Of a stretch of 64,000 bases of DNA, positions 43,605 to 52,748 are shown one piece after another. Within the stretch, counting starts at the first letter, position 1, and each line of letters opens with the position of its first letter. A program made the position numbers and the translations under genes. The notes beneath the pieces are model-generated. The model was not told where the DNA came from, made no database searches, and saw only the letters and a list, made by a program, of their open reading frames with translations. The stretch is from assembly GCA_016794505.1 (NCBI GenBank), contig JAEUJZ010000131.1:1-64000 (forward strand), given 5' to 3'. This DNA is from Myxococcales bacterium. GTDB taxonomy: Bacteria; Myxococcota_A; Polyangia; Palsa-1104; JAEUJZ01.

Positions 43605-44399
43605 CTACGGTTCGAGCGAGGCCAGCGCCTGCACCAGCGCCCGCAGGGTGCGCTCAAGCGAGGCCGCGCGCACGGGGTCAAAGTCGCGCGGCGCGTCTTC
43701 GTCCATGTAACAGCTCTGCGCCATCTCAAGCTGCAGGGCGTGGATGCCGTCCTGCGGGCGGCCGTAGTGCCGCGTCACATAGCCGCCCTTGAAGCGTCCG
43801 TTCACCACGCGGCTGAAGCCAGCGTCGGTCGCCAAGGCCTGCCAGGCCGCATCTGCGACTGCCGAAGAACAGCTCGTTCCGTCGGCAGTGCCCAGGTTCA
43901 GATCCGGCAAGCGGCCAGCAAAGAACCGCGGGACCTGCGCGCGGATCGAGTGTCCATCGAGCAAGATGACGAAGCCATGACGGTGACGCAGCGCCGCGAT
44001 CTCGGCCGCGAGAGCCTGATGGTACGGCTGAAAATACGTCTGCAGGCGAGCGGCACACTCGTCGGGGCTGGGCTCAGCGCCGGGGCGATAGATCGGCTGG
44101 TTGGCAAACGTGCGCAGCGGGCATAGCTCGCTGTTGTCGGCGCCGGGATACAGGGCTGCGCCGTCGGGGCTGCGGTTCAGATCGACGACATAGCGCGAGT
44201 GCGTGGCCACGAACAGACCACAGCCTAGCTCGGCGGCAAAGGCGTACAGCTTCTCGACGTGCCAGTCGGTGTCGGGCAGAGCCAGCGCCGCTTCGCTCAG
44301 CCGCGACTGCAGGGCGGGCGGGATGTACGTGCCGGCGTGGGGCACGTCGATCAGAACCGGCAACCGGCACGGAACGCGATGGAACAACGGACTCGACAT
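43605..44399 (-). CDS. N-formylglutamate amidohydrolase-like protein
   Basis: 264 residues (ATG at 44399; a GTG at 44414 is possible). VLIDVPHAGTYIPPAL, DTDWHVEKLYAF, ATHSRYVVDLNRSP and ILLDGHSIRAQVPRFF are the metal- and substrate-binding motifs of the family that removes formate from N-formylglutamate in histidine breakdown; GGYVTRHYGRPQDGIHALQLEM closes the site. No other hut gene is adjacent, so the natural substrate may be another N-formyl or peptide-like amide. No signal peptide is visible. Confidence 0.85.
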   Translation of the reverse strand: MSSPLFHRVPCRLPVLIDVPHAGTYIPPALQSRLSEAALALPDTDWHVEKLYAFAAELGCGLFVATHSRYVVDLNRSPDGAALYPGADNSELCPLRTFANQPIYRPGAEPSPDECAARLQTYFQPYHQALAAEIAALRHRHGFVILLDGHSIRAQVPRFFAGRLPDLNLGTADGTSCSSAVADAAWQALATDAGFSRVVNGRFKGGYVTRHYGRPQDGIHALQLEMAQSCYMDEDAPRDFDPVRAASLERTLRALVQALASLEP

Positions 44400-44596
44400 G
44401 CAGTCGGTGTACACCCATTTCGCCCGCGCGTGGAAGGCGCAGCACAGCAGGTCCGTGACGTTCGGCCCCTGAAGACCTGCCGACGATGTCGACCGACGAA
44501 GGCAATAGACGCGGCCCGCGTCCCCCGGATATGCTGAAGCGGGGCTAGATTGAGAAGCAGATCACTCTGCTTTCTGGGCTCATGGTGGAGGGATGC

Positions 44597-45589
44597 ATGC
44601 GATCAAAGCTTCTGCGTCGTTCACAGGGTGCCTGCTGGGCGGCGCTGCTTGCGTTGGTGACACTGCTGCCGGTGGCGATGGCGTTCGCTGCCGAGCCTCC
44701 GCCCGTGCTGGATGCCATCGAAGATGCGCTACTGGTTGCCCCGAGCCCGCCGTCGGCAGAGCTGGCGTATCAGGAGCTATCGCGCAACAGCGAGGCCATC
44801 GACAAGCTGCGCAGCGACATCGAGGCTCGCACGCGCAAGCTAGTGGAAGAGGAATCGATCTATCACGCGCGTCGACGCGAGCTGGATACGGCGCTTTTGG
44901 CCTTGGCTGCTGGACGCTGCAAAGGGCAGGCGACGCCCCCCAAAGGTCCGCTAGAGGAAGCCAAGCTTGCGCTGCGGGCCCTAAACCGCGTGGTCAAAGG
45001 CGACGTCACGATCTTGGCCTCGCGCTTGGACGAGGAAGCCAAGATACTGTGTACGGCCAACGCCGACCTACGCTTGCTGAGCGAGGCCGGCATCAAGGAA
45101 ATGGACACGCAGCTCGACGAGTGGCGGGCTGCGTGGGTCAAGGCCGCAGAGCAAGAGAACACCGAAAAACAGAAGCTGTTGAGCGCACGGCTGCAGAACC
45201 ACAAGCGGCTCGGATCCGCGCTGGACACGCTGCGCGGTCAGCGCGACACCAAGACCACCTTTGTGTCGGACCTGAAGTGGTTGGTGATGATCCTGGGCGT
45301 GCTCAGCGTGGCTGTCATGCTGATTGTGCGAGCGTTTCCCGTCGAGCTACAGACCGAGTGGGTGGCATCTGGCCAGGTCATTCAGTTCATGACGGTGTTG
45401 ATCATCTTGATCACCATCTTGGCGCTGGGCATCACGGGCGTGCTCAAAGAGAACACGCTGGGTACGCTGCTCGGCGGTATCGGTGGCTATGTGCTGTCGC
45501 AGGGCATCGGTCGTGCCGCGGCCCGCAGCGCGCTGCGCAACGCAGCAGCAAACGCCAACTCCCCTCCAGGCCACGAGGGTCCAGCGTAG
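44597..45589 (+). CDS. Coiled-coil membrane protein
   Basis: 330 residues. I choose ATG 44597 (MRSKLLRRSQ) because GGAGG sits at ideal distance; ATG 44582 would overlap that site. A signal-type helix (WAALLALVTLLPVAMAFA) is followed by about 190 residues of charged helix with heptads (IDKLRSDIEARTRKLVEEES, EQENTEKQKLLSARLQNHKRL). Two membrane helices follow (LVMILGVLSVAVMLIVRAF and FMTVLIILITILALGITGVL), then a Gly-rich end. It could be a periplasmic coiled-coil with a C-terminal membrane anchor. I do not recognise the family. Confidence 0.65.
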   Translation: MRSKLLRRSQGACWAALLALVTLLPVAMAFAAEPPPVLDAIEDALLVAPSPPSAELAYQELSRNSEAIDKLRSDIEARTRKLVEEESIYHARRRELDTALLALAAGRCKGQATPPKGPLEEAKLALRALNRVVKGDVTILASRLDEEAKILCTANADLRLLSEAGIKEMDTQLDEWRAAWVKAAEQENTEKQKLLSARLQNHKRLGSALDTLRGQRDTKTTFVSDLKWLVMILGVLSVAVMLIVRAFPVELQTEWVASGQVIQFMTVLIILITILALGITGVLKENTLGTLLGGIGGYVLSQGIGRAAARSALRNAAANANSPPGHEGPA

Positions 45590-45750
45590 TCCGCACGCAA
45601 GCAGGGGACGCGCATCGGCGCAGGAATGACTGCGTCGCGCATTCTTATGGCTGCCGCCCGTAGCCGACTGAGCGCGGCGCACGATTTCTTTGCGAGCGCT
45701 GCGCGTCGCGTCGCCACACGCTAGCGATGTGCGTGCCATACTGCCGCGCC

Positions 45751-46965
45751 ATGTCGTCGCAACTGTATTGGGTTCGGGTCGTCGTGGGCTGGCTTTGCCT
45801 GAGCTCGCTGGGCTGTGATTCGACCTTGTTTTCCGTCGAAGACGGCGCTGCAAGTCGACATGAGATCGCTGATCTGGGGAACACCATGTCGACCGATCTA
45901 TCGTCAAGTACGCTTGACGGTTCGCTGGGCGAGACGGTGCTGACCGTATTTCCTCGTCGCGGAGAAGCCAGCGATGACACACACAAGCCCGCGGGGCCTG
46001 GCCTGCTTCTGGCTGGTGGCGGCGCCGATGTCGATGCGGCGTTTGTCTGGGCTCGGCAGCGCATCGCCGGCTCGCGTCCCATGGCTGAGCGCAGCGGCGA
46101 TGCCGTCGTGCTGCGCGCCTCGGGGGCCGACGGCTATGACGAGTACCTGCATCAGCGGGCGGGCTTTCGTTCGGTGCAGACGGCGCTCTTGCCGCGTGAG
46201 TCGGGACCCGCAGACTTCGCCATCGCGGTAGCGCTGGTCGAGCGGGCCGAGTTTGTGTTTTTCGCGGGGGGCGACCAAGCGCGCTATGTCGCCTGGCAGG
46301 CGACGCCGCTGCTTTCTGCGGTCGCTTCTGTTTATGCGCGTGGCGGAGTGGTCGGAGGCACCAGCGCGGGCTGCGCCATCTTGGGACAGTTCGTCTATGA
46401 CGCGGTAGCCGCCGGCAGCCGCAGCGTCACCAGCCGCGATGCCTTGGCCGATCCGTTCGATCCAGCGATCAGCTTTTCCCGTCGCGTGTTTTCGTTCGCG
46501 CCGCTTTCTTCGACGATTACCGACACGCACTTTTCGGCGCGCGATCGCATGGGTCGCTTGGCCGCGTTTGTCGCGCGTCAGCACGCAGATGGCGTGGTGC
46601 GGCGCAGTCCGCCCGAGGTCTTGGGCATCGGCATCGACGAGGGCACCGCGCTGGTCATCGGCCCCGATGGCATCGGGCACCTGCTGCGTCAGGGATCAAG
46701 CGGCAGCGTTCACATCGTGCGCGCCGGTCCAGCCGACCGCATTTTCGCCGGCTCACCGCTGGTGCAGCGCGCCATCGCGGTGGTGCGCCTGGAGCGCCCC
46801 GGCCCCGACGAAGATCGCTTCGACTTCACGACGTGGACGGGCACCGGGGCTCGCTTCACGCTGAGCATCGACGGCGCGAGCAGCTCGCCCTATTCCCCGA
46901 GCGATCCCTATCGCACGCCGCGCGGATCGCTGCATGAACGATCCGAGGCAGGCACTTCCAGATGA
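45751..46965 (+). CDS. Cyanophycinase-like S51 peptidase lipoprotein
   Basis: 404 residues. ATG 45751 gives a leader ending LCLSSLGC, a lipobox. The S51/class I glutamine-amidotransferase-like domain (about 75-330) has GPGLLLAGGGADVDAAF, FVFFAGGDQARYV, the nucleophile in GGVVGGTSAGCAILG and the His in ITDTHFSARDRMGRL. Cyanophycinases split cyanophycin (Asp-Arg polymer) to dipeptides; extracellular forms occur in bacteria that feed on other cells. The last 60 or so residues are less conserved. An alternative start at 45727 adds eight residues before the leader. Confidence 0.82.
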   Translation: MSSQLYWVRVVVGWLCLSSLGCDSTLFSVEDGAASRHEIADLGNTMSTDLSSSTLDGSLGETVLTVFPRRGEASDDTHKPAGPGLLLAGGGADVDAAFVWARQRIAGSRPMAERSGDAVVLRASGADGYDEYLHQRAGFRSVQTALLPRESGPADFAIAVALVERAEFVFFAGGDQARYVAWQATPLLSAVASVYARGGVVGGTSAGCAILGQFVYDAVAAGSRSVTSRDALADPFDPAISFSRRVFSFAPLSSTITDTHFSARDRMGRLAAFVARQHADGVVRRSPPEVLGIGIDEGTALVIGPDGIGHLLRQGSSGSVHIVRAGPADRIFAGSPLVQRAIAVVRLERPGPDEDRFDFTTWTGTGARFTLSIDGASSSPYSPSDPYRTPRGSLHERSEAGTSR

Positions 46966-47060
46966 CCCAGAGCCCGCGTGAGTGAAGTACAGTCGCTTGT
47001 GCGCAGCCGGTATCGCTGCTTGGACCGCTGCCTAACTGAGCAAGAATCGACGAGGCTGCG

Positions 47061-47804
47061 ATGATCCACGCCCGCAATCTGAAGAAGTCGGTGCCGTCCG
47101 GAGAAACGCGCGTGCCGATCGTACGCGGCGTCGATCTGGACATCGCAGAGGGCAGCTTCGCCGTGCTGCTGGGACCTTCGGGCTGCGGCAAGACGACGCT
47201 TTTGCACGTGCTGGGCGCTCTTGATACGGCCGACGAAGGCGAGCTGCGGGTTGCGGGCGTGCAGCTTGCGCCTGCGGATCCGCGGGCCCTGCTGCACTTT
47301 CGCCGGCATATCGTCAGCGTCGTGTTTCAGTTTTACAACCTGCTGCCGACGCTGTCGGCGCAAGAAAACATCGAGCTTGTGCTAGAGCCGCTGGGCCTGA
47401 GCAGCGAACAGCGCCACGCTCGTGCTCGCGAGCTTCTGTCGCGCGTCGGTCTGAGCTCGGCTGCGGATCAGTTTCCAGGGCAGCTTTCCGGCGGGGAACA
47501 GCAGCGTGTGGCGATTGCCCGCGCGCTGGCCAAGCGGCCTCGCCTGGTGCTCGCGGATGAGCCGACTGGCAGCCTGGATCGACAGAACAGTCGGCAGATC
47601 TTGGCGCTTCTGCGCAGCATCAACGCCGAGCAAGGCACGACGTTTTTGATCGTGACGCACGAGCCAGAGCTTGCCGCGCAGGCCAGCCTGGTTTTGCACA
47701 TGGAAGACGGGCGCCTGGTGGACAGCCCGAGCGAGGCTGCGCACGATCCGTCCATGCAGGCGCAGCCAGCGACACAGCCTACGCCGCCGACGGAAGCGAG
47801 CTAG
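47061..47804 (+). CDS. ABC transporter ATP-binding protein (MacB/LolD type)
   Basis: 247 residues. Walker A GPSGCGKTT, Q-loop VFQFYNLLPTLSAQENI, signature LSGGEQQRVAIARAL, Walker B LVLADEPTGSLD and H-loop IVTHEPE are complete. The sequence around the Q-loop is typical of the MacB/LolD/FtsE group, which works with FtsX-like permeases in lipoprotein release or efflux by mechanotransmission. It ends 12 bases before the permease gene, so the two form an operon. The C-terminus is a Pro/Thr-rich tail of about 25 residues. Confidence 0.93.
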   Translation: MIHARNLKKSVPSGETRVPIVRGVDLDIAEGSFAVLLGPSGCGKTTLLHVLGALDTADEGELRVAGVQLAPADPRALLHFRRHIVSVVFQFYNLLPTLSAQENIELVLEPLGLSSEQRHARARELLSRVGLSSAADQFPGQLSGGEQQRVAIARALAKRPRLVLADEPTGSLDRQNSRQILALLRSINAEQGTTFLIVTHEPELAAQASLVLHMEDGRLVDSPSEAAHDPSMQAQPATQPTPPTEAS

Positions 47805-47816
47805 GACCGTCCGCGT

Positions 47817-50372
47817 ATGGCTGCTTCATCCTATCTGTCGCCGATCCTTTTGCGCGCCATCTTGCGAGCGCTGTGGCAGACGCCGGGGCGACTTTTTGCC
47901 ATCGTGGCGCTGGTGGCCGTGGCGATCACCGTGTACGCCGGAACCTTCATCGGGCTGAGCCACATCGAAGGGACCGCGGCGCACGTGTATCGCGAACAGC
48001 GCCTGTTCGATGTCGAGCTGCGCATTTCGCCGCAAGCACACGAAGGCGTGCTGCCTGCCGACGATCTGGCGCGCCGCGTGCCGGGGATCGCGGGGGCGAC
48101 CTGGCGTTTGGTGCTGCCGGGGACGCTGCGACTTGAGACACCGGGCAGTACACCCCGTGAAGCGGGCGCCGTGATCTGGGCGCTGGACCCGCAGTCCAGG
48201 CCCGCGGTGAACGATGTCTTGATCACGCAAGGGCACTTTCTTTCCGTCGGAAAAGCTCATGACATTGTGATCGATCAGACCTTTGCGCAAGACGCCGGGC
48301 TGCGGGTTGGCGATGCGCTTTCGCTGCGGGTCGGCGAGCACACAGAACGTGTCTTCATCGGCGGAATCGGCGTGTTTCCCGAGCACTTGATGAGCAGCTC
48401 GCTGCCCGATTACCCCGTGCCGATTCGCGGTGTGCAGGCCGGCGTTCTGCTGTCGCAAGAAAAGGTCGCAATGCTGCGCGAGCACGCGCTGGTCAACAGC
48501 CTGGCCGTGCGCCTGAATCCACTCGCCGTGCCGCAGCGCGAGCAGGTTCGCGATGCGCTGGTGAAGCAGTTGACGGCAGCAGGCATCGATGTGCGCGCGA
48601 CCCTGTGGCCTGAAGATCAATTCAGCGTTCACTGCACGCGCGTGCGCATCCTGTCGTATCGCGACTTTCTGCCGACGCTGATCGTCGTGTTCAACGGGCT
48701 GTCTTTCTTGGTGCTCTTGCTGCTGGTGCGCCGCATGGCGCAGATCTGGCGCAAAGAGCTGGGCACCTTGATCGCCTACGGAGTGCATCGCTCTGCTCTG
48801 ATTGGCTGCTGGGCACTGGCCTTGTTCTTGTTGGTTGCGTTCGGCGGTCTGCTCGGCGCGCTCGGTGCCCTGCGGGTGTCGGAACAAGTCAGCGGCCAGT
48901 TCGTGCAGGGCACAGGCTTTCCCATCCTTTTGCCCGTGCGCAGCCTGCAGCCGCTTGTGCATGCCGAGCTGCTTTGCCTGGGCATCGTGTGGCCGGCGGT
49001 CTTGCTGCCGCTGTTGCCGCTGCTGTGGCGACCGCCTGCGCAGCTCTTGCGTGACGATGTAAACGACAGCGAGTCGTCGAGCGCACTGCGCTTGATTGCG
49101 GCGGTGGGGCGTCCGCTGGATCGGCTGCTGTGGCTGCGCTCGCCCGAAAAGCTGGGCTTTCGCAACGTCGTGCGCCGACCCGGTGTGTTCGTGTCGGCGG
49201 TGCTTAGCGTCAGCGCGATGCTGGTGGTGGCGGCCAGTATGTTTCTGTTTGCTGCGGCGCTGCCGCGCGGACTCGATCAGTTTCTGTCGAGCCAGCGCTG
49301 GCAGTTCTTGCTTGAGCTCACGCAGCCGCTTTCCGACGTCGAGCTTGCACCGCTGCTGCAGCAGCAAGGAGTCGCGCAGTGGGAAGGCATCAGCGTCCTT
49401 GAAGGCACGGTGCGCAAGCCGGCGCCGACTGCCAAGCAACCCACGGCCCAGCGCGTGCAAACACCACACGAGCGCTCGTATTACCTGGTGGCCGAGTCGC
49501 TGCAGTCGTCGCTGCGGGTCCCTGGTGGGCTGGGAATGGTCAGCGGTCGTTATCTTTCCGCGGACGATGCGGCCGAAGCGGTGGTCAACCTGCGGCTGTC
49601 GCAGACTCTGTCTGTGCGCGTGGGCGATGATCTAGAAGTCGGCGTCGGGGCCGCACCCGAGCGTCGCATTCGCCTGCGCGTCGTTGGCATCTGCACCAAC
49701 TACGCCATCAATCAGGTGTTTGTTTCGCGCGGTGTGCTGCGCAGCCTTCAGCCAGGACCGCTGCGCTATGCCGCCGTGGTGCTGCGCGGCTCGCCTGTGC
49801 CGTCCCTTTCGCTCGGTTCGTCGACGAGCGCAGCCCAAGCAGCCGACAGCAAGCTCGAAGACCCAGGGGCTGTGCAGGCGCTGGAAGCGCGTCTGCGCGC
49901 GTTGCCGCAGGTGGCGCGCGTCGTTCCGTGGGCCCCGATTGCACGCATCAGCTTGCGGGGCTGCGATGCGCTGGTGGCCTTCGTTCGCTTGTACGGCAAT
50001 TTAGGAGCCGCCGTCGGGCTGCTTTTGATCTTCATCGTGGTCTTGGTGGGTGTCAGCGATCGACGGGGGGAATACGCTCTTTTGCGCAGCCTGGGCTTTA
50101 GCGATCTCGACTTGGTACGCAGCCTGTTTGCCGAGGTCAGTTTGCTGTCGCTGTCTGCAACGCTTGTGTGCGTGCCCTGTACCCAGCTTGCGACGTGGAT
50201 TTTTCAGCAGCGCTTGATGCAGATCTCGGACTTTGTGCCCATCGAGTTTGGGCTTGGTGCCTGCCTTTCTTCGCTGGCTCCGGCCATCGCGGGGATGCTG
50301 CTTTCGGCGCTGCCGGCTGGACTGCGCGCCGCGCGCTTGCAGCCAGCGACGCTCTTGCGTCTGCGTGCATAG
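47817..50372 (+). CDS. FtsX-like ABC permease with two repeated halves
   Basis: 851 residues. Helices occur at about 20-45 (LFAIVALVAVAITVYAGTF), three near 280-400, one near 450-480 (FVSAVLSVSAMLVVAASMFLF) and three at the end (AVGLLLIFIVVLVGVSDRRGEYALLRSLGFSD onward). Two large extracytoplasmic domains (about 50-280 and 490-720) lie between them. It is a single-chain permease with both FtsX halves, unlike MacB with one. With the upstream ATPase it would move or release a lipidated or hydrophobic substrate. No membrane-fusion partner is adjacent. A kinase gene follows after 65 bases. Confidence 0.88.
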   Translation: MAASSYLSPILLRAILRALWQTPGRLFAIVALVAVAITVYAGTFIGLSHIEGTAAHVYREQRLFDVELRISPQAHEGVLPADDLARRVPGIAGATWRLVLPGTLRLETPGSTPREAGAVIWALDPQSRPAVNDVLITQGHFLSVGKAHDIVIDQTFAQDAGLRVGDALSLRVGEHTERVFIGGIGVFPEHLMSSSLPDYPVPIRGVQAGVLLSQEKVAMLREHALVNSLAVRLNPLAVPQREQVRDALVKQLTAAGIDVRATLWPEDQFSVHCTRVRILSYRDFLPTLIVVFNGLSFLVLLLLVRRMAQIWRKELGTLIAYGVHRSALIGCWALALFLLVAFGGLLGALGALRVSEQVSGQFVQGTGFPILLPVRSLQPLVHAELLCLGIVWPAVLLPLLPLLWRPPAQLLRDDVNDSESSSALRLIAAVGRPLDRLLWLRSPEKLGFRNVVRRPGVFVSAVLSVSAMLVVAASMFLFAAALPRGLDQFLSSQRWQFLLELTQPLSDVELAPLLQQQGVAQWEGISVLEGTVRKPAPTAKQPTAQRVQTPHERSYYLVAESLQSSLRVPGGLGMVSGRYLSADDAAEAVVNLRLSQTLSVRVGDDLEVGVGAAPERRIRLRVVGICTNYAINQVFVSRGVLRSLQPGPLRYAAVVLRGSPVPSLSLGSSTSAAQAADSKLEDPGAVQALEARLRALPQVARVVPWAPIARISLRGCDALVAFVRLYGNLGAAVGLLLIFIVVLVGVSDRRGEYALLRSLGFSDLDLVRSLFAEVSLLSLSATLVCVPCTQLATWIFQQRLMQISDFVPIEFGLGACLSSLAPAIAGMLLSALPAGLRAARLQPATLLRLRA

Positions 50373-50437
50373 TCGGTTTTGCGTCGGTCGCTGCGGCGAT
50401 TGCATTCGCCTCTGGCTTCACCGAAACTATCAGGCTA

Positions 50438-50849
50438 ATGGACCCTATCGTCGGCACGCAGATCGGGCAGTACCGAGTGAATCGCCCCATCGGGAACGGC
50501 GGTATTGGGTCGGTGTTTGAGGCGACACATCAGCAGATTGGTCGCCGCGTCGCGATCAAAGTCCTGCGCGCCGAGCACGCACGCAATCAAGAGACGGTAA
50601 CGCGCCTTTTTAATGAAGCTCGCGCCGTCAACCGCGTGGAGCACCCAGGCCTGGTGCAGATCTTTGACTGCGACTATCTGCCCGACGGACGCGCCTATCT
50701 GGTGATGGAATATCTGCACGGCGAGACGCTGACGCAGCGCATGGCTGGCAGCGGCGGTCGCCTGGGCAGCACCACGGCGCTGCGCATCGCGTATCAGCTG
50801 GCGTCGATCTTGGCGGCGACGCACGGCGCGAACATCGTCCATCGCGACC
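50438..50849 (+). pseudogene. Ser/Thr kinase, 5' part (split by element 2)
   Basis: ATG 50438 opens MDPIVGTQIGQYRVNRPIG, with glycine loop IGNGGIGSVFEA, ATP-binding Lys in RRVAIKVLRAEH, VMEYLHGETL and IVHRD. The kinase sequence stops there: the expected LKPDN is replaced by PKQIYKIPMSHRY and the frame ends at 50974. The host portion ends about 50849. Element 2 therefore entered at the codons for the catalytic loop. The 3' half is not in the window, so it should lie beyond 64000 unless deleted. The product would lack the catalytic loop and activation segment. Confidence 0.85.
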
Positions 50850-50999
50850 CTAAACAGATTTACAAGATCCCTATGTCCCATCGCTACACGACAACACAGC
50901 GACGGAGACAGGGCCATGATGTCAGCAACACAGCAACACGCGCACACATTTTCAATCGGAATGACCTCTGCTAATACTAACTCAGGGGAAATGCAACCT

Positions 51000-52049
51000 A
51001 TGCGCGCTGTAGGATATTGCCGCGTTTCAACCGACATGCAAGCAATGCACGGCCTATCACTCGACGCACAAAGGCAACAGATCGAAAATTACGCCAAAGC
51101 TTACGGCCTAAAGCTTGAAAATGTATATATCGAAGCAGAGAGTGGAAAGGACATAAAGGGGCGCAGTCAGTTTCAGCGAATGATCGATCAAATAAACCGC
51201 GGCGAAATATCTACCATAATCGCCCCAGCGCTTGATCGATTTACTCGCAGTCAACGTGACTTTGTCGAGTTCTCGGCTGATTACATCGAAACTGGCAAGG
51301 TTAATCTATGTCTTATAAAAGAGTCTATAAATACAAATTCGCACTCTGGCCGTCAGTTTCTGCCGTTGCTTGTCGCTTTCGCCCAGCTAGAGAGGCAAGC
51401 TACCGCGCAACGGGTTTCTCAGACGATCGCCTATATCCGTTCACAGGGGGGGCACTATGGAAAAGTGCCCTTCGGATACGCCACGGTACAGGATGGCAGG
51501 CTAAAACGGCTTATAAGGCATCCCGAGAACTATCAATGGTTGGAAAGAATGGCCCTATGGTATCGGGCTGGGGTGTCGAATAGCGACATTGCCCAAAGGC
51601 TGAACGCTGCGAATGTTAAGCCATGTAGCGGTAAGCAGTGGACCGAGAATAGTGTATATTTAGTTCTCATACGGGAAAAAATCCATAATGTAAGATCGTT
51701 TAATTCAGATAAGAGATATGACCGCGAAAAAGCGTACAAGATCGCGTATACCTTAAAGGCAGAAGAGCGATCATTGCAGTTTATTGCCGATGAGCTAAAC
51801 AGGCAAGGGCTGCGACCTAGTAAGGCTAGCGAATATAAGACACATAGCGTGCAAGAACTCTTACGCAGCGTGCCATTTTATAAAATGTCATCTGCGATCG
51901 GAATGGCTCTATATATGCAGGCACAAGGGAAGAGCCTGCGGGCCATTGCCGTAAAACTGCAAGAGATGGGACACAAACCGCCTAGGGGGGGGCAGTGGTA
52001 CGCTATGACCGTACGTAATCTAATAATGCAACATCATAAATCAAGCTAA
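51000..52049 (+). CDS. Serine recombinase (integrase of element 2)
   Basis: 349 residues from MRAVGYCRVS, with the nucleophile Ser10; AGGGGAA is upstream (ATG 50991 is also possible). The resolvase catalytic domain (about 1-140) has LSLDAQRQQIENYA, ESGKDIKGRSQFQRMI and LDRFTRSQRDF. A recombinase domain follows (YGKVPFGYATV). The rest is three similar units: NSDIAQRLNAANVKPCSGKQW, LQFIADELNRQGLRPSKASEY and LRAIAVKLQEMGHKPPRGGQW, each followed by a short helix. It lacks the long zinc-ribbon/coiled-coil end of phiC31-type integrases, so it is a short form. It would catalyse integration at the kinase catalytic-loop codons. Confidence 0.9.
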   Translation: MRAVGYCRVSTDMQAMHGLSLDAQRQQIENYAKAYGLKLENVYIEAESGKDIKGRSQFQRMIDQINRGEISTIIAPALDRFTRSQRDFVEFSADYIETGKVNLCLIKESINTNSHSGRQFLPLLVAFAQLERQATAQRVSQTIAYIRSQGGHYGKVPFGYATVQDGRLKRLIRHPENYQWLERMALWYRAGVSNSDIAQRLNAANVKPCSGKQWTENSVYLVLIREKIHNVRSFNSDKRYDREKAYKIAYTLKAEERSLQFIADELNRQGLRPSKASEYKTHSVQELLRSVPFYKMSSAIGMALYMQAQGKSLRAIAVKLQEMGHKPPRGGQWYAMTVRNLIMQHHKSS

Positions 52050-52335
52050 GCCCAGCCGAGCCCGCAGCCCCAGCCCCAGCCCTCAGCCCCAGCCCTCAGC
52101 CCCAGCCCCAACCCCAGCCCTCAGCCCCAGCCCCAGCCCCAGCCCTCAGCCCCAGCCCTCAGCCCCAGCCCTCAGCCCGCAGCCCTCAGCCCTCAGCCCG
52201 CAGCCCCAGCCCACAGCCCACAGCCCCAGCCCTCATCAGCCCGCAGCCCCAGCCCTCAGCCCGCAGCCCCAGCCCTCAGCCCGCAGCCCGCAGCCCGCAG
52301 CCCCAGCCCACAACCCTCACAGCCCGCAACCCTTC
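52050..52335. repeat. CAGCCC low-complexity array
   Basis: About 285 bases made almost only of CAGCCC, CAGCCCT and CAGCCCG units in irregular order, beginning immediately after the recombinase stop. The unit is six or seven bases with no spacers. The same hexamer, inverted relative to the + strand, encodes the Pro-Gln linker at about 56940-57095. Confidence 0.9.
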
Positions 52336-52748
52336 ACCCGGCAACCCCTCACCCTGCGACCCGCCCAACCCACGGCGCCACTTGAGCGGGTTGCGGGCAG
52401 ATTGAGCAAATCAACGAGACGCAGAGGGGTACGGTTCAGCCTTGGACAGCACGACTGTATGCCGATCAGTATTGCGCGTGGGAAGCATCCTGAAGCGCAG
52501 GGCAGCGTCAGTCGATTGTGGGCAACTCGCCAGGCATGCCTACGCCACATCGGCATAATGTCAGGAATTCGTTGGAAGCCGCACGATCTCTATTATAGAG
52601 AATGTCACCAATGAGAGAATCAGAAGGTCAAAGATGAATCGATGAAATATTCCCGAATGGCAGAACAGGGAATGAAGCGCACACGACACTTCTGCGCATT
52701 TTAAAGTTGAGAAGGTTTAGCAAGGTAACCCCTGCAATCGACACTCGT
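52336..52748. other. No convincing gene; short palindrome
   Basis: No open frame here has both a plausible start and protein-like composition. The perfect hairpin CTCTATTATAGAG is at 52588-52600. The composition shifts from GC-rich on the left to AT-rich on the right near 52590. Confidence 0.5.

Noticed and set aside
47826..49469. Long - strand open frame of 547 codons
   Set aside because: It is antisense to the FtsX-like permease, with Gln/His/Arg-rich shadow composition and no domain.
50168..50437. Kinase start further upstream
   Set aside because: The frame is open back to 50168, but this lies inside the permease gene and the sequence is not kinase-like; ATG 50438 begins the conserved part.
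52050..52335. Possible CRISPR array
   Set aside because: Units are six or seven bases, contiguous, with no unique spacers and no cas genes nearby; it is simple-sequence DNA.
52402..52614. 70-codon + strand open frame from TTG
   Set aside because: It has no ribosome site, mixed composition across the GC shift, and no recognisable motif.
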